Below, one piece after another: positions 32,720-45,202 of a DNA stretch of 64,000 nucleotides (position 1 is its first letter; every line of letters starts with the position of its first letter). Source of the stretch: Nemophila menziesii (lineage: Eukaryota; Streptophyta; Magnoliopsida; Boraginales; Hydrophyllaceae); assembly GCA_029959085.1 (NCBI GenBank), contig JARWIR010000018.1:15685001-15749000 (forward strand). The letters are read 5' to 3'. The notes beneath the pieces are model-generated. The model was given only the letters and a program-made list of their open reading frames with translations. It did not search any database and had not been told where the DNA came from. Position numbers and translations under genes: made by a program.

Positions 32720-33435
32720 GTGCTTTTTATGGGTCTTTTGGTAGCCTCTTTTGTGTTTTCAAGCGATTTTTCGGACTCTTTTAATCGTCCTTTTTTCCGG
32801 TTTTCAGGGCCTCGTCGTGCTTTTTACGGGTTTTTGAGGGGGGTGCCAGGGTTGTCGGGGGTCGTTAGGGGGTTCCGAGGGGTTTTGGGAGGGTCTCCAA
32901 AGTGCTTTTTGACGGTCCTTAAACGTATTTTTGGGCGTTTTTGGGGATATTGGGGGCTTTTCAAGGGGTCTTTTAGGGCCCTTGGGTGCTTTCTGGGGGT
33001 TTTTAGACGTTTCGACGGGTTCTGGGGGGTTATTTCGGGGTTTCTGGGGGTTCTGTTGGGGTTTTTAGGGGTTTTTGGTGCTTTTTATGGGTCTTTTGGG
33101 AGCCTCTTTTGTGTTTTCAAGCGATTTTTCGGACTTTTGTAATCGTCCTTTTTTCGGGTTTTCAGGGCCTCGTCGTGCTTTTTACGGGTTTTTGAGGGGG
33201 CTGCCAGGGTTTTCGGGGGTCGTTAGGGGGTTCCGAGGGGTTCTGGGAGGGTCTCCAAATGTCTTTTTGACGGTCCTTAAACGTATTTTTGGGCGTTTTT
33301 GGGGATATTGGGGGCTTTTCAAGGGGTCTTTTAGGGCCCTTGGGCGCTTTCCGGGGGGTTTTAGCGGTTTCGACGGTTTCTGGGGGGTTATTTCGGGGTT
33401 TCTGGGGGTTCTGTTGGGGTTTTTAGGGGTTTTTG

Positions 33436-36400
33436 GTGCTTTTTATGGGTCTTTTGGGAGCCTCTTTTGTGTTTTCAAGCGATTTTTTGGGCTTTTTTAA
33501 TCGTCCTTTTTTCGGGTTTTCAGGGCCTCGTCGTGCTTTTTACGGGTTTTTGAGGGGGGTGCCAGGGTTTTCAGGGGTCGTTAGGGGGTTCCGAGGGGTT
33601 TTGGGAGGGTCTCCAAAGTGCTTTTTGACGGTCCTTAAACGTATTTTTGGGCGTTTTTGGGGATATTGGGGGCTTTTCAAAGGGTCTTTTAGGGCCCTTG
33701 GGTGCTTTCTAGGGGTTTTTAGACGTTTCGACGGGTTCTGGGGGGTTATTTCGGGGTTTCCGGGGGTTCTGTTGGGGTTTTTAGGGGTTTTTGGTGCTTT
33801 TTATGGGTCTTTTGGGAGCCTCTTTTGTGTTTTCAAGCGATTTTCCGGACTTTTTTAATCGCCCTTTTTTCGGGTTTTCAGGGCCTCGTCGTGCTTTTTA
33901 CGGGTTTTTGAGGGGAGTGCCAGGGTTTTCGGGGGTCGTTAGGGGGTTCCGAGGGGTTCTGGGAGGGTCTCCAAAGTGCTTTTTTACGGTCCTTAAACGT
34001 ATTTTTGGGCGTTTTTGGGGATATTGGGGGTTTTTCAAGGGGTCTTTTAGGGCCCTTGGGTGCTTTCCGGGGGTTTTTAGCGGTTTCGACGGGTTCTGGG
34101 GGGTTATTTCGGGGTTTCTGGGGGTTCTGTTGGGGTTTTTAGGGGTTTTTGGTGCTTCTTATGGGTCTTTTGGGAGCCTCTTTTGTGTTTTCAAGCGATT
34201 TATCGGACTTTTTTAATCGTCCTTTTTTCGGTGCTTTTTACGGGTTTTTGAGGGGGGTGCCAGGGTTTTCGGGGGTCGTTAGGGGGTTCCGAGGGGTTTT
34301 GGGAGGGTCTCCAAAGTGCTTTTTGACGGTCCTTAAACGTATTTTTGGGCATTTTTGGGGATATTGGGGGCTTTTCAAGGGGTATTTTAGGGCCCTTGGG
34401 TGCTTTCCGGGGGTTTTGAGACGTTTCGACGGGTTTTGGGGGGTTATTTCGGGGTTTCTGGGGGTTCTGTTGGGGTTTTTAGGGGGTTTTGGTGCTTTTT
34501 ATGGGTCTTTTGGGAGCCTCTTGTGTTTTCAAGCGATTTTTCGGACTCTTTTAATCGTCCTTTTTTCGGGTTTTCAGGGTCTCGCCGTGCTTTTTACGGG
34601 TTTTTTATGGGGGTGCCAGGGTTTTCGGGGGTCGTTAGGGGGTTTCCGAGGGGTTTTGGGAGAGTCTCCAAAGTGCTTTTTGACGGTCCTTAAACGTATT
34701 TTTGGGCGTTTTTGGGGATATTGGGGGCTTTTCAAGGGGTCTTTTAGGGCCCTTGGGTGCTTTCTGGGGGTTTTTAGACGTTTCGACGGGTTCTGGGGGG
34801 TTATTTCGGGGTTTCTGGGGGTTCTGTTGGGGTTTTTAGGGGTTTTTGGTGCTTTTTATGGGTCTTTTGGTAGCATCTTTTGTGTTTTCAAGCGATTTTT
34901 CGGACTTTTTTAATCGTCCTTTTTTCGGGTTTTCAGGGCCTCGTCGGGGTTTTTACGGGTTTTTGAAGGGGGTGCCAGGGTTTTCGGGGGTCGTTAGGAG
35001 GTTCCGAGGGGTTTTGGGAGGGTCTCCAAAGTGCTTATTGACGGTCCTTAAACGTATTTTTGGGCGTTTTTGGGGATATTGGGGGCTTTTCAAGGGGTCT
35101 TTTAGGGCCCTTGGGTGCTTTCCGGGGGGTTTTTAGCGGTTTCGACGGGTTCTGGGGGGTTATTTCGGGGTTTCTGGGGGTTCTGTTGGGGTTTTTAGGG
35201 GTTTTTGGTGCTTTTTTATGGGTCTTTTGGTAGCCTCTTTTGTGTTTTCAAGCGATTTTTCGGACTTTTTTAATCGTCCTTTTTTCGGGTTTTCAGGGCC
35301 TCGTCGTGCTTTTTACGGGTTTTTGAGGTGGGTGCCAGGGTTTTCGGGGGTCGTTAGGGGGTTCCGAGGGGTTTTGGGAGGGTCTCCAAAGTGCTTTTTG
35401 ACGGTCCTTAAACGTATTTTTGGGCGTTTTTGGGGATATTAGGGGCTTTTCAAGGTGTCTTTTAGGGTCCTTGGGTGCTTTCCGGGGGTTCTGAGACGTT
35501 TCGACGGGTTTTGGGGGGTTATTTCGGGGTTTCCGGGGGTTCTGTTGGGGTTTTTAGGGGTTTTTGGTGCTTCTTATGGGTCTTTTGGGAGCCTCTTTTG
35601 TGTTTTCAAGCGATTTTTCGGACTTTTTTAATCGACCTTTTTTCGGGTTTTCAGGGCCTCGTCGTGCTTTTTACGGGTTTTTTATGGGGGTGCCAGGGTT
35701 TTCGGGGGTCGTTAGGGGGTTTCCGAGGGGTTTTGGGAGGGTCTCCAAAGTGCTTTTTGACGGTCCTTAAACGTATTTTTGGGCGTTTTTGGGGATATTG
35801 GGGGCTTTTCAAGGGGTCTTTTAGGGCCCTTGGGTGCTTTCCGGGGGTTTTTAGCGGTTTCGACGGGTTGGGGGGGGTTATTTCGGGGTTTCTGGGGGTT
35901 CTGTTGGGGTTTTTAGGGGTTTTTGGTGCTTTTTATGGGTCTTTTGGTAGCCTCTTTTGTGTTTTCAAGCGATTTTTCGGACTTTTTTAATCGTCCTTTT
36001 TTCGGGTTTTCAGGGACTCGTCGGGGTTTTTACGGGTTTTTGAGGGGGGTGCCAGGGTTTTCGGGGGTCGTTAGGGGGTTCCGAGGGGTTTTGGGAGGGT
36101 CTCCAAAGTGCTTATTGACGGTCCGTAAACGTATTTTTGGGCGTTTTTGGGGATATTGGGGGCTTTTCAAGGGGTCTTTTAGGGCCCTTGGGTGCTTTCC
36201 GGGGGTTTTTAGACGTTTCGACGGGTTCTGGGGGGTTATTTCGGGGATTCTGGGGGTTCTGTTGGGGTTTTTAGGGGGTTTTAGGGGTTTTTGGTGCTTT
36301 TTATGGGTCTTTTGGTAGCCTCTTTTGTGTTTTCAAGCGATTTTTCGGACTTTTTTAATCGTTCTTTTTTCGGGTTTTCAGGGCCTCGTCGTGCTTTTTA

Positions 36401-36651
36401 CGGGTTTTTGAGGGGGGTGCCAGGGTTTTCGGGGGTCGTTAGGGGGTTCCGAGGGGTTTTGGGAGGGTCTCCAAAGTGCTTTTTGACGGTCCTTAAACGT
36501 ATTTTTGGGCGCTTTTGGGGATATTGGGGGCTTTTCAAGGGGTCTTTTAGGGCCCTTGGGTGCTTTCCGTGGGTTTTTAGCGGTTTCGACGGGTTCTGGG
36601 AGGTTAGTTCGGGGTTTCTGGGGGTTCTGTTGGGGTTTTTAGGGGTTTTTG
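33436..36651 (+). repeat. 3.2-kb duplicated block, copy 1
   Basis: About nine monomers that recur at 41971-45202 with a shift of 8535 bp at the start and 8551 bp at the end. Shared rare alleles include TTTTCCGGACTTTTTTAATC, GCTTCTTATGGGTC, a GGTATTTTAGGGCCC monomer, CAGGGTCTCGCCGTGC, GATATTAGGGGCTTTTC with CAAGGTGTC, GGGTTGGGGGGGTTATT, and GGGGATTCTGGGGG. This copy has an 18-bp deletion near 34229 (TTTTTCGGTGCTTTTTACG), which explains most of the change in shift. Confidence 0.78.
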
Positions 36652-37367
36652 GTGCTTTTTATGGGTCTTTTGGTAGCCTCTTTTGTGTTTTCAAGCGATT
36701 TTTCGGACTTTTTTAATCGTCCTTTTTTCGGGTTTTCAGGGCCTCGTCGTGCTTTTTACGGGTTTTTGAGGGGGGTGCCAGGGTTTTCGGGGGTCGTTAG
36801 GGGGTTCCGAGGGGTTTTGGGAGGGTATCCAAAGTGCTTTTTGACGGTCCTTAAACGTATTTTTGGGCGTTTTTGGGGATATTGGGGGCTTTTCAAGGGG
36901 TCTTTTAGGGCCCTTGGGTGCTTTCCGGGGGTTTTTAGCGGTTTCGACGGGTTCTGGGGGGTTATTTCGGGGTTTCTGGGGGTTCTGTTGGGTGTTTTTA
37001 GGGGTTTTTGGTGCTTTTTATGGGTCTTTTGGTAGCCTCTTTTGTGTTTTCAAGCGATTTTTCGGACTTTTTTAATCGTCCTTTTTTCGGGTTTTCAGGG
37101 CCTCGTCGTGCTTTTTACGGGTTTTTGAGGGGGGTGCCAGGGTTGTCGGGGGTCGTTAGGGGGTTCCGAGGGGTTTTGGGAGGGTCTTCAAAGTGCTTTT
37201 TGACGGTCCTTAAACGTATTTTTGGGCGTTTTTGGGGATATTGGGGGCTTTTCAAGGGGTCTTTTAGGGCCCTTGGGTGCTTTCTGGGGGTTTTTAGACG
37301 TTTCGACGGGTTCTGAGGGTTATTTCGGGGTTTCTGGGGGTTCTGTTGGGGTTTTTAGGGGTTTTTG

Positions 37368-40186
37368 GTGCTTTTTATGGGTCTTTTGGGAGCCTCTTTT
37401 GTGTTTTCAAGCGATTTTTCGGACTTTTTTAATCGTCCTTTTTTCGGGTTTTCAGGGCCTCGTCGTGCTTTTCACGGGTTTTTGAGGGGGGTGCCAAGGT
37501 TTTCGGGGGTCGTTAGGGGGTTCCGAGGGGTTCTGAGAGGGTCTCCAAAGTGCTTTTTGACGGTCCTTAAACGTATTTTTGGGCGTTTTTGGGGATATTG
37601 GGGGCTTTTCAAGGGGTCTTTTAGGGCCCTTGGGTGCTTTCCGAGGGGTTTTAGCGGTTTCGACGGTTTCTGGGGGTTCTGTTGGGGTTTTTAGGGGTTT
37701 TTGGTGCTTTTTATGGGTCTTTTGGGAGCCTCTTTTGTGTTTTCAAGCGATTTTTCGGGCTTTTTTAATCGTCCTTTTTTCGGGTTTTCAGGGCCTCGTC
37801 GTGCTTTTTACGGGTTTTTGAGGGGGGTGCCAGGGTTTTCGGGGGTCGTTAGGGGGTTCCGAGGTGTTTTGGGAGGGTCTCCAAAGTGCTTTTTTACGGT
37901 CCTTAAACGTATTTTTGGGCGTTTTTGGGGATATTGGGGGCTTTTCAAGGGGTCTTTTAGGGCCCTTGGGTGCTTTCTAGGGGTTTTTAGACGTTTCGAC
38001 GGGTTCTGGGGGGTTATTTCGGGGTTTCCGGGGGTTCTGTTGGGGTTTTTAGGGGTTTTTGGTGCTTTTTATGGGTCTTTTGGGAGCCTCTTTTGTGTTT
38101 TCAAGCGATTTTTCCGACTTTTTTAATCGTGCTTTTTTCGGGTTTTCAGGGCCTCGTCGTGCTTTTTACGGGTTTTTGAGGGGAGTGCCAGGGTTTGCGG
38201 GGGTCTTTAGGGGGTTCCGAGGGGTTCTGGGAGGGTCTCCAAAGTGCTTTTTGACGGTCCTTAAACGTATTTTTGGGCGTTTTTTGGGATATTGGGGGCT
38301 TTTCAAGGGGTCTTTTAGGGACCTTGGGTGCTTTCCGGGGGTTTTTAGCGGTTTCCACGGGTTCTGGGGGGTTATTTCGGGGTTTCTGGGGGTTCTGTTG
38401 GGGTTTTTAGGGGTTTTTGGTGCTTTTTATGGGTCTTTTGGGAGCCTCTTTTGTGTTTTCAAGCGATTTTTCGGACTTTTTTAATCGTCATTTTTTCGGG
38501 TTTTCAGGGCCTCGTCGTGCTTTTTACGGGTTTTTGAGGGGGGTGCCAGGGTTTTCGGGGGTCGTTAGGGGGTTCCGAGGTGTTTTGGGAGGGTCTCCAA
38601 AGTGCTTTTTGACGGTCCTTAAACGTATTTTTGGGCGTTTTTGGGGATATTGGGGGCTTTTCAAGGGGTCTTTTATGGCCCTTGGGTGCTTTCCGGGGGT
38701 TTTTAGACGTTTCGAGGGTTCTGGGGGGTTATTTCGGGGTTTCTGGGGGTTCTGTTGGGGTTTTTAGGGGTTTTTGGTGCTTTTTATGGGTCTTTTGGGA
38801 GCCTCTTTTGTGTTTTCAAGCGATTTTTCGGACTTTTTTAATCGTCCTTTTTTCGGGTTTTCAGGGCCTCGTCGTGCTTTTTACGGGTTTTTGAGGGGGG
38901 TGCCAGGGTTTTCGGGGGTCGTTAGGGGGTTCCGAGGGGTTCTGGGAGGGTCTCCAAAGTGCTTTTTGACGGTCCTTAAACGTATTTTTGGGCGTTTTTG
39001 GGGATATTGGGGGCTTTTCAAGGGGTCTTTTAGGGCCCTTGGGTGCTTTCCGAGGGGTTTTAGCGGTTTCGACGGTTTCTGGGGGTTCTGTTGGGGTTTT
39101 TAGGGGTTTTTGGTGCTTTTTATGGGTCTTTTGGGAGCCTCTTTTGTGTTTTCAAGCGATTTTTCGGGCTTTTTTAATCGTCCTTTTTTCGGGTTTTCAG
39201 GGCCTCGTCGTGCTTTTTACGGGTTTTTGAGGGGGGTGCCAGGGTTTTCGGGGGTCGTTAGGGGGTTCCGAGGTGTTTTGGGAGGGTCTCCAAAGTGCTT
39301 TTTTACGGTCCTTAAACGTATTTTTGGGCGTTTTTGGGGATATTGGGGGCTTTTCAAGGTGTCTTTTAGGGCCCTTGGGTGCTTTCTAGGGGTTTTTAGA
39401 CGTTTCGACGGGTTCTGGGGGGTTATTTCGGGGTTTCCGGGGGTTCTGTTGGGGTTTTTAGGGGTTTTTGGTGATTTTTATTGGTCTTTTGGGAGCCTCT
39501 TTTGTGTTTTCAAGCGATTTTTCGGACTTTTTTAATCGTCCTTTTTTCGGGTTTTCAGGGCCTCGTCGTGCTTTTTACGGGTTTTTGAGGGGAGTGCCAG
39601 GGTTTTCGGGGGTCGTTAGGGGGTTCCGAGGGGTTCTGGGAGGGTCTCCAAAGTGCTTTTTGACGGTCCTTAAACGTATTTTTGGGCGTTTTTTGGGATA
39701 TTGGGGGCTTTTCAAGGGGTCTTTTAGGGACCTTGGGTGCTTTCCGGGGGTTTTTAGCGGTTTCCACGGGTTCTGGGGGGTTATTTCGGGGTTTCTGGGG
39801 GTTCTGTTGGGGTTTTTAGGGGTTTTTGTTGCTTTTTATGGGTCTTTTGGGAGCCTCTTTTGTGTTTTCAAGCGATTTTTCGGACTTTTTTAATCGTCAT
39901 TTTTTCGGGTTTTCAGGGCCTCGTCGTGCTTTTTACGGGTTTTTGAGGGGGGTGCCAGGGTTTTCGGGGGTCGTTAGGGGGTTCCGAGGTGTTTTGGGAG
40001 GGTCTCCAAAGTGCTTTTTGACGGTCCTTAAACGTATTTTTGGGCGTTTTTGGGGATATTGGGGGCTTTTCAAGGGGTCTTTTATGGCCCTTGGGTGCTT
40101 TCCGGGGGTTTTTAGACGTTTCGAGGGTTCTGGGGGGTTATTTCGGGGTTTCTGGGGGTTCTGTTGGGGGTTTTTAGGGGTTTTTG
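37368..40186 (+). repeat. HOR-5, 1409-bp four-monomer unit, two tandem copies
   Basis: Copies at 37368-38776 and 38777-40186. Landmarks shift by 1409 bp (1410 at the end because of one extra G). The four monomers are marked by: CTTTCCGAGGGGTTTTAGCG with a missing TTATTTCGG segment; CGGGCTTTTTTAATC and GCTTTCTAGGGG; GGGGAGTGCCAGGG with GTTTTTTGGGATATT and GGTTTCCACGGG; and CGTCATTTTTTCGGG with TTTTATGGCCC. The same HOR recurs at 45203-46220 and 51974-54785, on both sides of the retrotransposon. Confidence 0.82.
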
Positions 40187-41970
40187 GTGCTTTTTATGGG
40201 TCTTTTGGGAGCCTCTTTTGTGTTTTCAAGCGATTTTTCGGACTTTTTTAATCGTCCTTTTTTCGGGTTTTCAGGGCCTCGTCGGGGTTTTTACGGGTTT
40301 TTGAGGGGGGTGCCAGGGTTTTCGGGGGTCGTTAGGGGGTTCCGAGGTGTTTTGGGAGGGTCTCCAAAGTGCTTTTTGACGGTCCTTAAACGTATTTTTG
40401 GGCGTTTTTGGGGATATTGGGGGCTTTTCAAGGGGTCTTTTAGGGCCCTTGGGTGCTTTCCGGGGGTTTTTAGACGTTTCGAGGGTTCTGGGGGGTTATT
40501 TCGGGGTTTCTGGGGGTTCTGTTGGGATTTTTAGGGGTTTTTGGTGCTTTTTATGGGTCTTTTGGTAGCCTCTTTTGTGTTTTCAAACGATTTTTCGGAC
40601 TTTTTTAATCGTCCTTTTTTCGGGTTTTCAGGGCCTCGTCGGGGTTTTTACGGGTTTTTGAGGGGGGTGCCAGGGTTTTCGGGGGTCGTTAGGGGGTTCC
40701 GAGGGGTTTTGGGAGGGTCTCCAAAGTGCTTTTTGACGGTCCTTAAACGTATTTTTGGGCGTTTTTGGGGATATTGGGGGCTTTTCAAGGGGTCTTTTAG
40801 GGCCCTTGGGTGCTTTCCGGGGGTTTTTAGACGTTTCGAGGGTTCTGGGGGGTTATTTCGGGGTTTCTGGGGGTTCTGTTGGGGTTTTTAGGGGTTTTTG
40901 GTGCTTTTTATGGGTCTTTTCGTAGCCTCTTTTGTGTTTTCAAGCGATTTTTCGGACTTTTTTAATCGTCCTTTTTTCGGGTTTTCAGGGCCTCGTCGGG
41001 GTTTTTACGGGTTTTTGAGGGGGGTGCCAGGGTTTTCGGGGGTCGTTAGGGGGTTCCGAGGGGTTTTGGGAGGGTCTCCAAAGTGCTTTTTGACGGTCCT
41101 TAAACGTATTTTTGGGCGTTTTTGGGGATATCGGGGGCTTTTCAAGGGGTCTTTTAGGGCCCTTGGGTGCTTTCCGGGGGTTTTTAGACGTTTCGAGGGT
41201 TCTGGGGGGTTATTTCGGGGTTTCTGGGGGTTCTGTTGGGGTTTTTAGGGGTTTTTGGTGCTTTTTATGGGTCTTTTCGTAGCCTCTTTTGTGTTTTCAA
41301 GCGATTTTTCGGACTTTTTTAATCGTCCTTTTTTCGGGTTTTCAGGGCCTCGTCGGGGTTTTTACGGGTTTTTGAGGGGGGTGCCAGGGTTTTCGGGGGT
41401 CGTTAGGGGGTTCCGAGGGGTTTTGGGAGGGTCTCCAAAGTGCTTTTTGACGGTCCTTAAACGTATTTTTGGGCGTTTTTGGGGATATCGGGGGCTTTTC
41501 AAGGGGTCTTTTAGGGCCCTTGGGTGCTTTCCGGGGGTTTTTAGCGGTTTCGACGGGTTCTGGGGGGTTATTTCGGGGTTTCTGGGGTTTCTGGGGGTTC
41601 TGTTGGGGTTTTTGGTGCTTTTTATGGGTCTTTTGGTTGCCTCTTTTGTGTTTTCAAGCGATTTTTCGGACTTTTTTAATCGTCCTTTTTTCGGGTTTTC
41701 AGGGCCTCGTCGGGGTTTTTACGGGTTTTTGAGGGGGGTGCCAGGGTTTTCGGGGGTCGTTAGGGGGTTCCGAGGGGTTTTGGTAGGGTCTCCAAAGTGT
41801 TTTTTGACGGTCCTTAAACGTATTTTTGGGCGTTTTGGGGATATTGGGGGCTTTTCATGGGGTCTTTTAGGGCCCTTTGGTGCTTTCCGGGGGTTTTTTG
41901 ACGTTTCGAGGGTTCTGGGGGGTTATTTCGGGGTTTCTGGGGGTTCTGTTGGGGTTTTTAGGGGTTTTTG

Positions 41971-44900
41971 GTGATTTTTATGGGTCTTTTGGGAGCCTCT
42001 TTTGTGTTTTCAAGCGATTTTTCGGGCTTTTTTAATCGTCCTTTTTTCGGGTTTTCAGGGCCTCGTCGTGCTTTTTACGGGTTTTTGAGGGGGGTGCCAG
42101 GGTTTTCGGGGGTCATTAGGGGGTTCCGAGGGGTTTTGGGAGGGTCTCCAAAGTGCTTTTTGACGGTCTTTAAACGTATTTTTGGGCGTTTTTGGGGATA
42201 TTGGGGGCTTTTCAAAGGGTCTTTTAGGGCCCTTGGGTGCTTTCTAGGGGTTTTTAGACGTTTCGACGGGTTCTGGGGGGTTATTTCGGGGTTTCCGGGG
42301 GTTCTGTTTGGGTTTTTAGGGGTTTTTGGTGCTTTTAATGGGTCTTTTGGGAGCCTCTTTTGTGTTTTTAAGCGATTTTCCGGACTTTTTTAATCGCCCT
42401 TTTTTCGGGTTTTCAGGGCCTCGTCGTGCTTTTTACGGGTTTTTGAGGGGAGTGCCAGGGTTTTCGGGGGTCGTTAGGGGGTTCCGAGGGGTTCTGGGAG
42501 GGTCTCCAAAGTGCTTTTTTACGGTCCTTAAACGTATTTTTGGGCGTTTTTGGGGATATTGGGGGCTTTTCAAGGGGTCTTTTAGGGCCCTTGGGTGCTT
42601 TCCGGGGGTTTTTAGCGGTTTCGACGGGTTCTGGGGGGTTATTTCGGGGTTTCTGGGGGTTCTGTTGGGGTTTTTAGGGGTTTTTGGTGCTTCTTATGGG
42701 TCTTTTGGGAGCCTCTTTTGTGTTTTCAAGCGATTTTTCGGACTTTTTTAATCGTCCTTTTTTCGGGTTTTCAGGGCCTCGTCGTGCTTTTTACGGGTTT
42801 TTGAGGGGGGTGCCAGGGTTTTCGGGGGTCGTTAGGGGGTTCCGAGGGGTTTTGGGAGGGTCTCCAAAGTGCTTTTTGACGGTCCTTAAACGTATTTTTG
42901 GGCGTTTTTGGGGATATTGGGGGCTTTTCAAGGGGTATTTTAGGGCCCTTGGGTGCTTTCCGGGGGTTTTGAGACGTTTCGACGGGTTTTGGGGGGTTAT
43001 TTCGGGGCTTCTGGGGGTTCTGTTGGGGTTTTTAGGGGGTTTTGGTGCTTTTTATGGGTCTTTTGGGAGCCTCTTGTGTTTTCAAGCGATTTTTCGGACT
43101 TTTTTAATCGTCCTTTTTTCGGGTTTTCAGGGTCTCGCCGTGCTTTTTACGGGTTTTTTATGGGGGTGCCAGGGTTTTCGGGGGTCGTTAGGGGGTTTCC
43201 GAGGGGTTTTGGGAGAGTCTCCAAAGTGCTTTTTGACGGTCCTTAAACGTATTTTTGGGCGTTTTTGGGGATATTGGGGGCTTTTCAAGGGGTCTTTTAG
43301 GGCCCTTGGGTGCTTTCTGGGGGTTTTTAGCGGTTTCGACGGGTTCTGGGGGGTTATTTCGGGGTTTCTGGGGGTTCTGTTGGGGTTTTTAGGGGTTTTT
43401 GGTGCTTTTTATGGGTCTTTTGGTAGCATCTTTTGTGTTTTCAAGCGATTTTTCGGACTTTTTTAATCGTCCTTTTTTCGGGTTTTCAGGGCCTCGTCGG
43501 GGTTTTTACGGGTTTTTGAGGGGGGTGCCAGGGTTTTCGGGGGTCGTTAGGGGGTTCCGAAGGGTTTTGGGAGGGTCTCCAAAATGCTTTTTGACGGTCC
43601 TTAAACGTATTTTTGGGCGTTTTTGGCGATATTGGGGGCTTTTCAAGGGGTCTTTTAGGGCCCTTGGGTGCTTTCCGGGGGTTTTTAGACGTTTCGAGGG
43701 TTCTGGGGGGGGTTATTTCGGGGTTTCTGGGGGTTCTGTTGGGGTTTTTAGGGGTTTTTGGTGCTTTTTATGGGTCTTTTGGTAGCCTCTTTTGTGTTTT
43801 CAAGCGATTTTTCGGACTTTTTTAATCGTCCTTTTTTCGGGTTTTCAGGGCCTCGTCGTGCTTTTTACGGGTTTTTGAGGTGGGTGCCAGGGTTTTCGGG
43901 GGTCGTTAGGGGGTTCCGAGGGGTTTTGGGAGGGTCTCCAAAGTGCTTTTTGACGGTCCTTAAACGTATTTTTGGGCGTTTTTGGGGATATTAGGGGCTT
44001 TTCAAGGTGTCTTTTAGGGTCCTTGGGTGCTTTCCGGGGGTTTTGAGACGTTTCGACGGGTTTTGGGGGGTTATTTCGGGGTTTCCGGGGGTTCTGTTGG
44101 GGTTTTTAGGGGTTTTTGGTGCTTTTTATGGGTCTTTTGGGAGCCTCTTTTGTGTTTTCAAGCGATTTTTCGGACTTTTTTAATCGTCCTTTTTTCGGGT
44201 TTTCAGGGCCTCGTCGTGCTTTTTACGGGTTTTTTATGGGGGTGCCAGGGTTTTCGGGGGTCGTTAGGGGGTTTCCGAGGGGTTTTGGGAGGGTCTCCAA
44301 AGTGCTTTTTGACGGTCCTTAAACGTATTTTTGGGTGTTTTTGGGGATATTGGGGGCTTTTCAAGGGGTCTTTTAGGGCCCTTGGGTGCTTTCCGGGGGT
44401 TTTTAGCGGTTTCGACGGGTTGGGGGGGTTATTTCGGGGTTTCTGGGGGTTCTGTTGGGGTTTTTAGGGGTTTTTGGTGCTTTTTATGGGTCTTTTGGTA
44501 GCCTCTTTTGTGTTTTCAAGCGATTTTTCGGACTTTTTTAATCGTCCTTTTTTCGGGTTTTCAGGGACTCGTCGGGGTTTTTACGGGTTTTTGAGGGGGG
44601 TGCCAGGGTTTTCGGGGGTCGTTAGGGGGTTCCGAGGGGTTTTGGGAGGGTCTCCAAAGTGCTTATTGACGGTCCGTAAACGTATTTTTGGGCGTTTTTG
44701 GGGATATTGGGGGCTTTTCAAGGGGTCTTTTAGGGCCCTTGGGTGCTTTCCGGGGGTTTTTAGACGTTTCGACGGGTTCTGGGGGGTTATTTCGGGGATT
44801 CTGGGGGTTCTGTTGGGGTTTTTAGGGGGTTTTAGGGGTTTTTGGTGCTTTTTATGGGTCTTTTGGTAGCCTCTTTTGTGTTTTCAAGCGATTTTTCGGA

Positions 44901-45202
44901 CTTTTTTAATCGTTCTTTATTCGGGTTTTCAGGGCCTCGTCGTGCTTTTTACGGGTTTTTGAGGGGGGTGCCAGGGTTTTCGGGGGTCGTTAGGGGGTTC
45001 CGAGGGGTTTTGGGAGGGTCTCCAAAGTGCTTTTTGACGGTCCTTAAACGTATTTTTGGGCGTTTTTGGGGATATTGGGGGCTTTTCAAGGGGTCTTTTA
45101 GGGCCCTTGGGTGCTTTCCGTGGGTTTTTAGCGGTTTCGACGGGTTCTGGGGGGTTAGTTCGGGGTTTCTGGGGGTTCTGTTGGGGTTTTTAGGGGTTTT
45201 TG
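41971..45202 (+). repeat. 3.2-kb duplicated block, copy 2
   Basis: Second copy of the block at 33436, without the 18-bp deletion. One monomer inside it (about 43470-43760) does not match its partner at 34.9-35.2 kb. It instead carries the CCGAAGGGTTTTGGG, CTCCAAAATGC and TTGGCGATATTG alleles of the monomer at 19918-20275. Flanking monomers on both sides match the partner block again, so the replacement is local. Confidence 0.78.
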
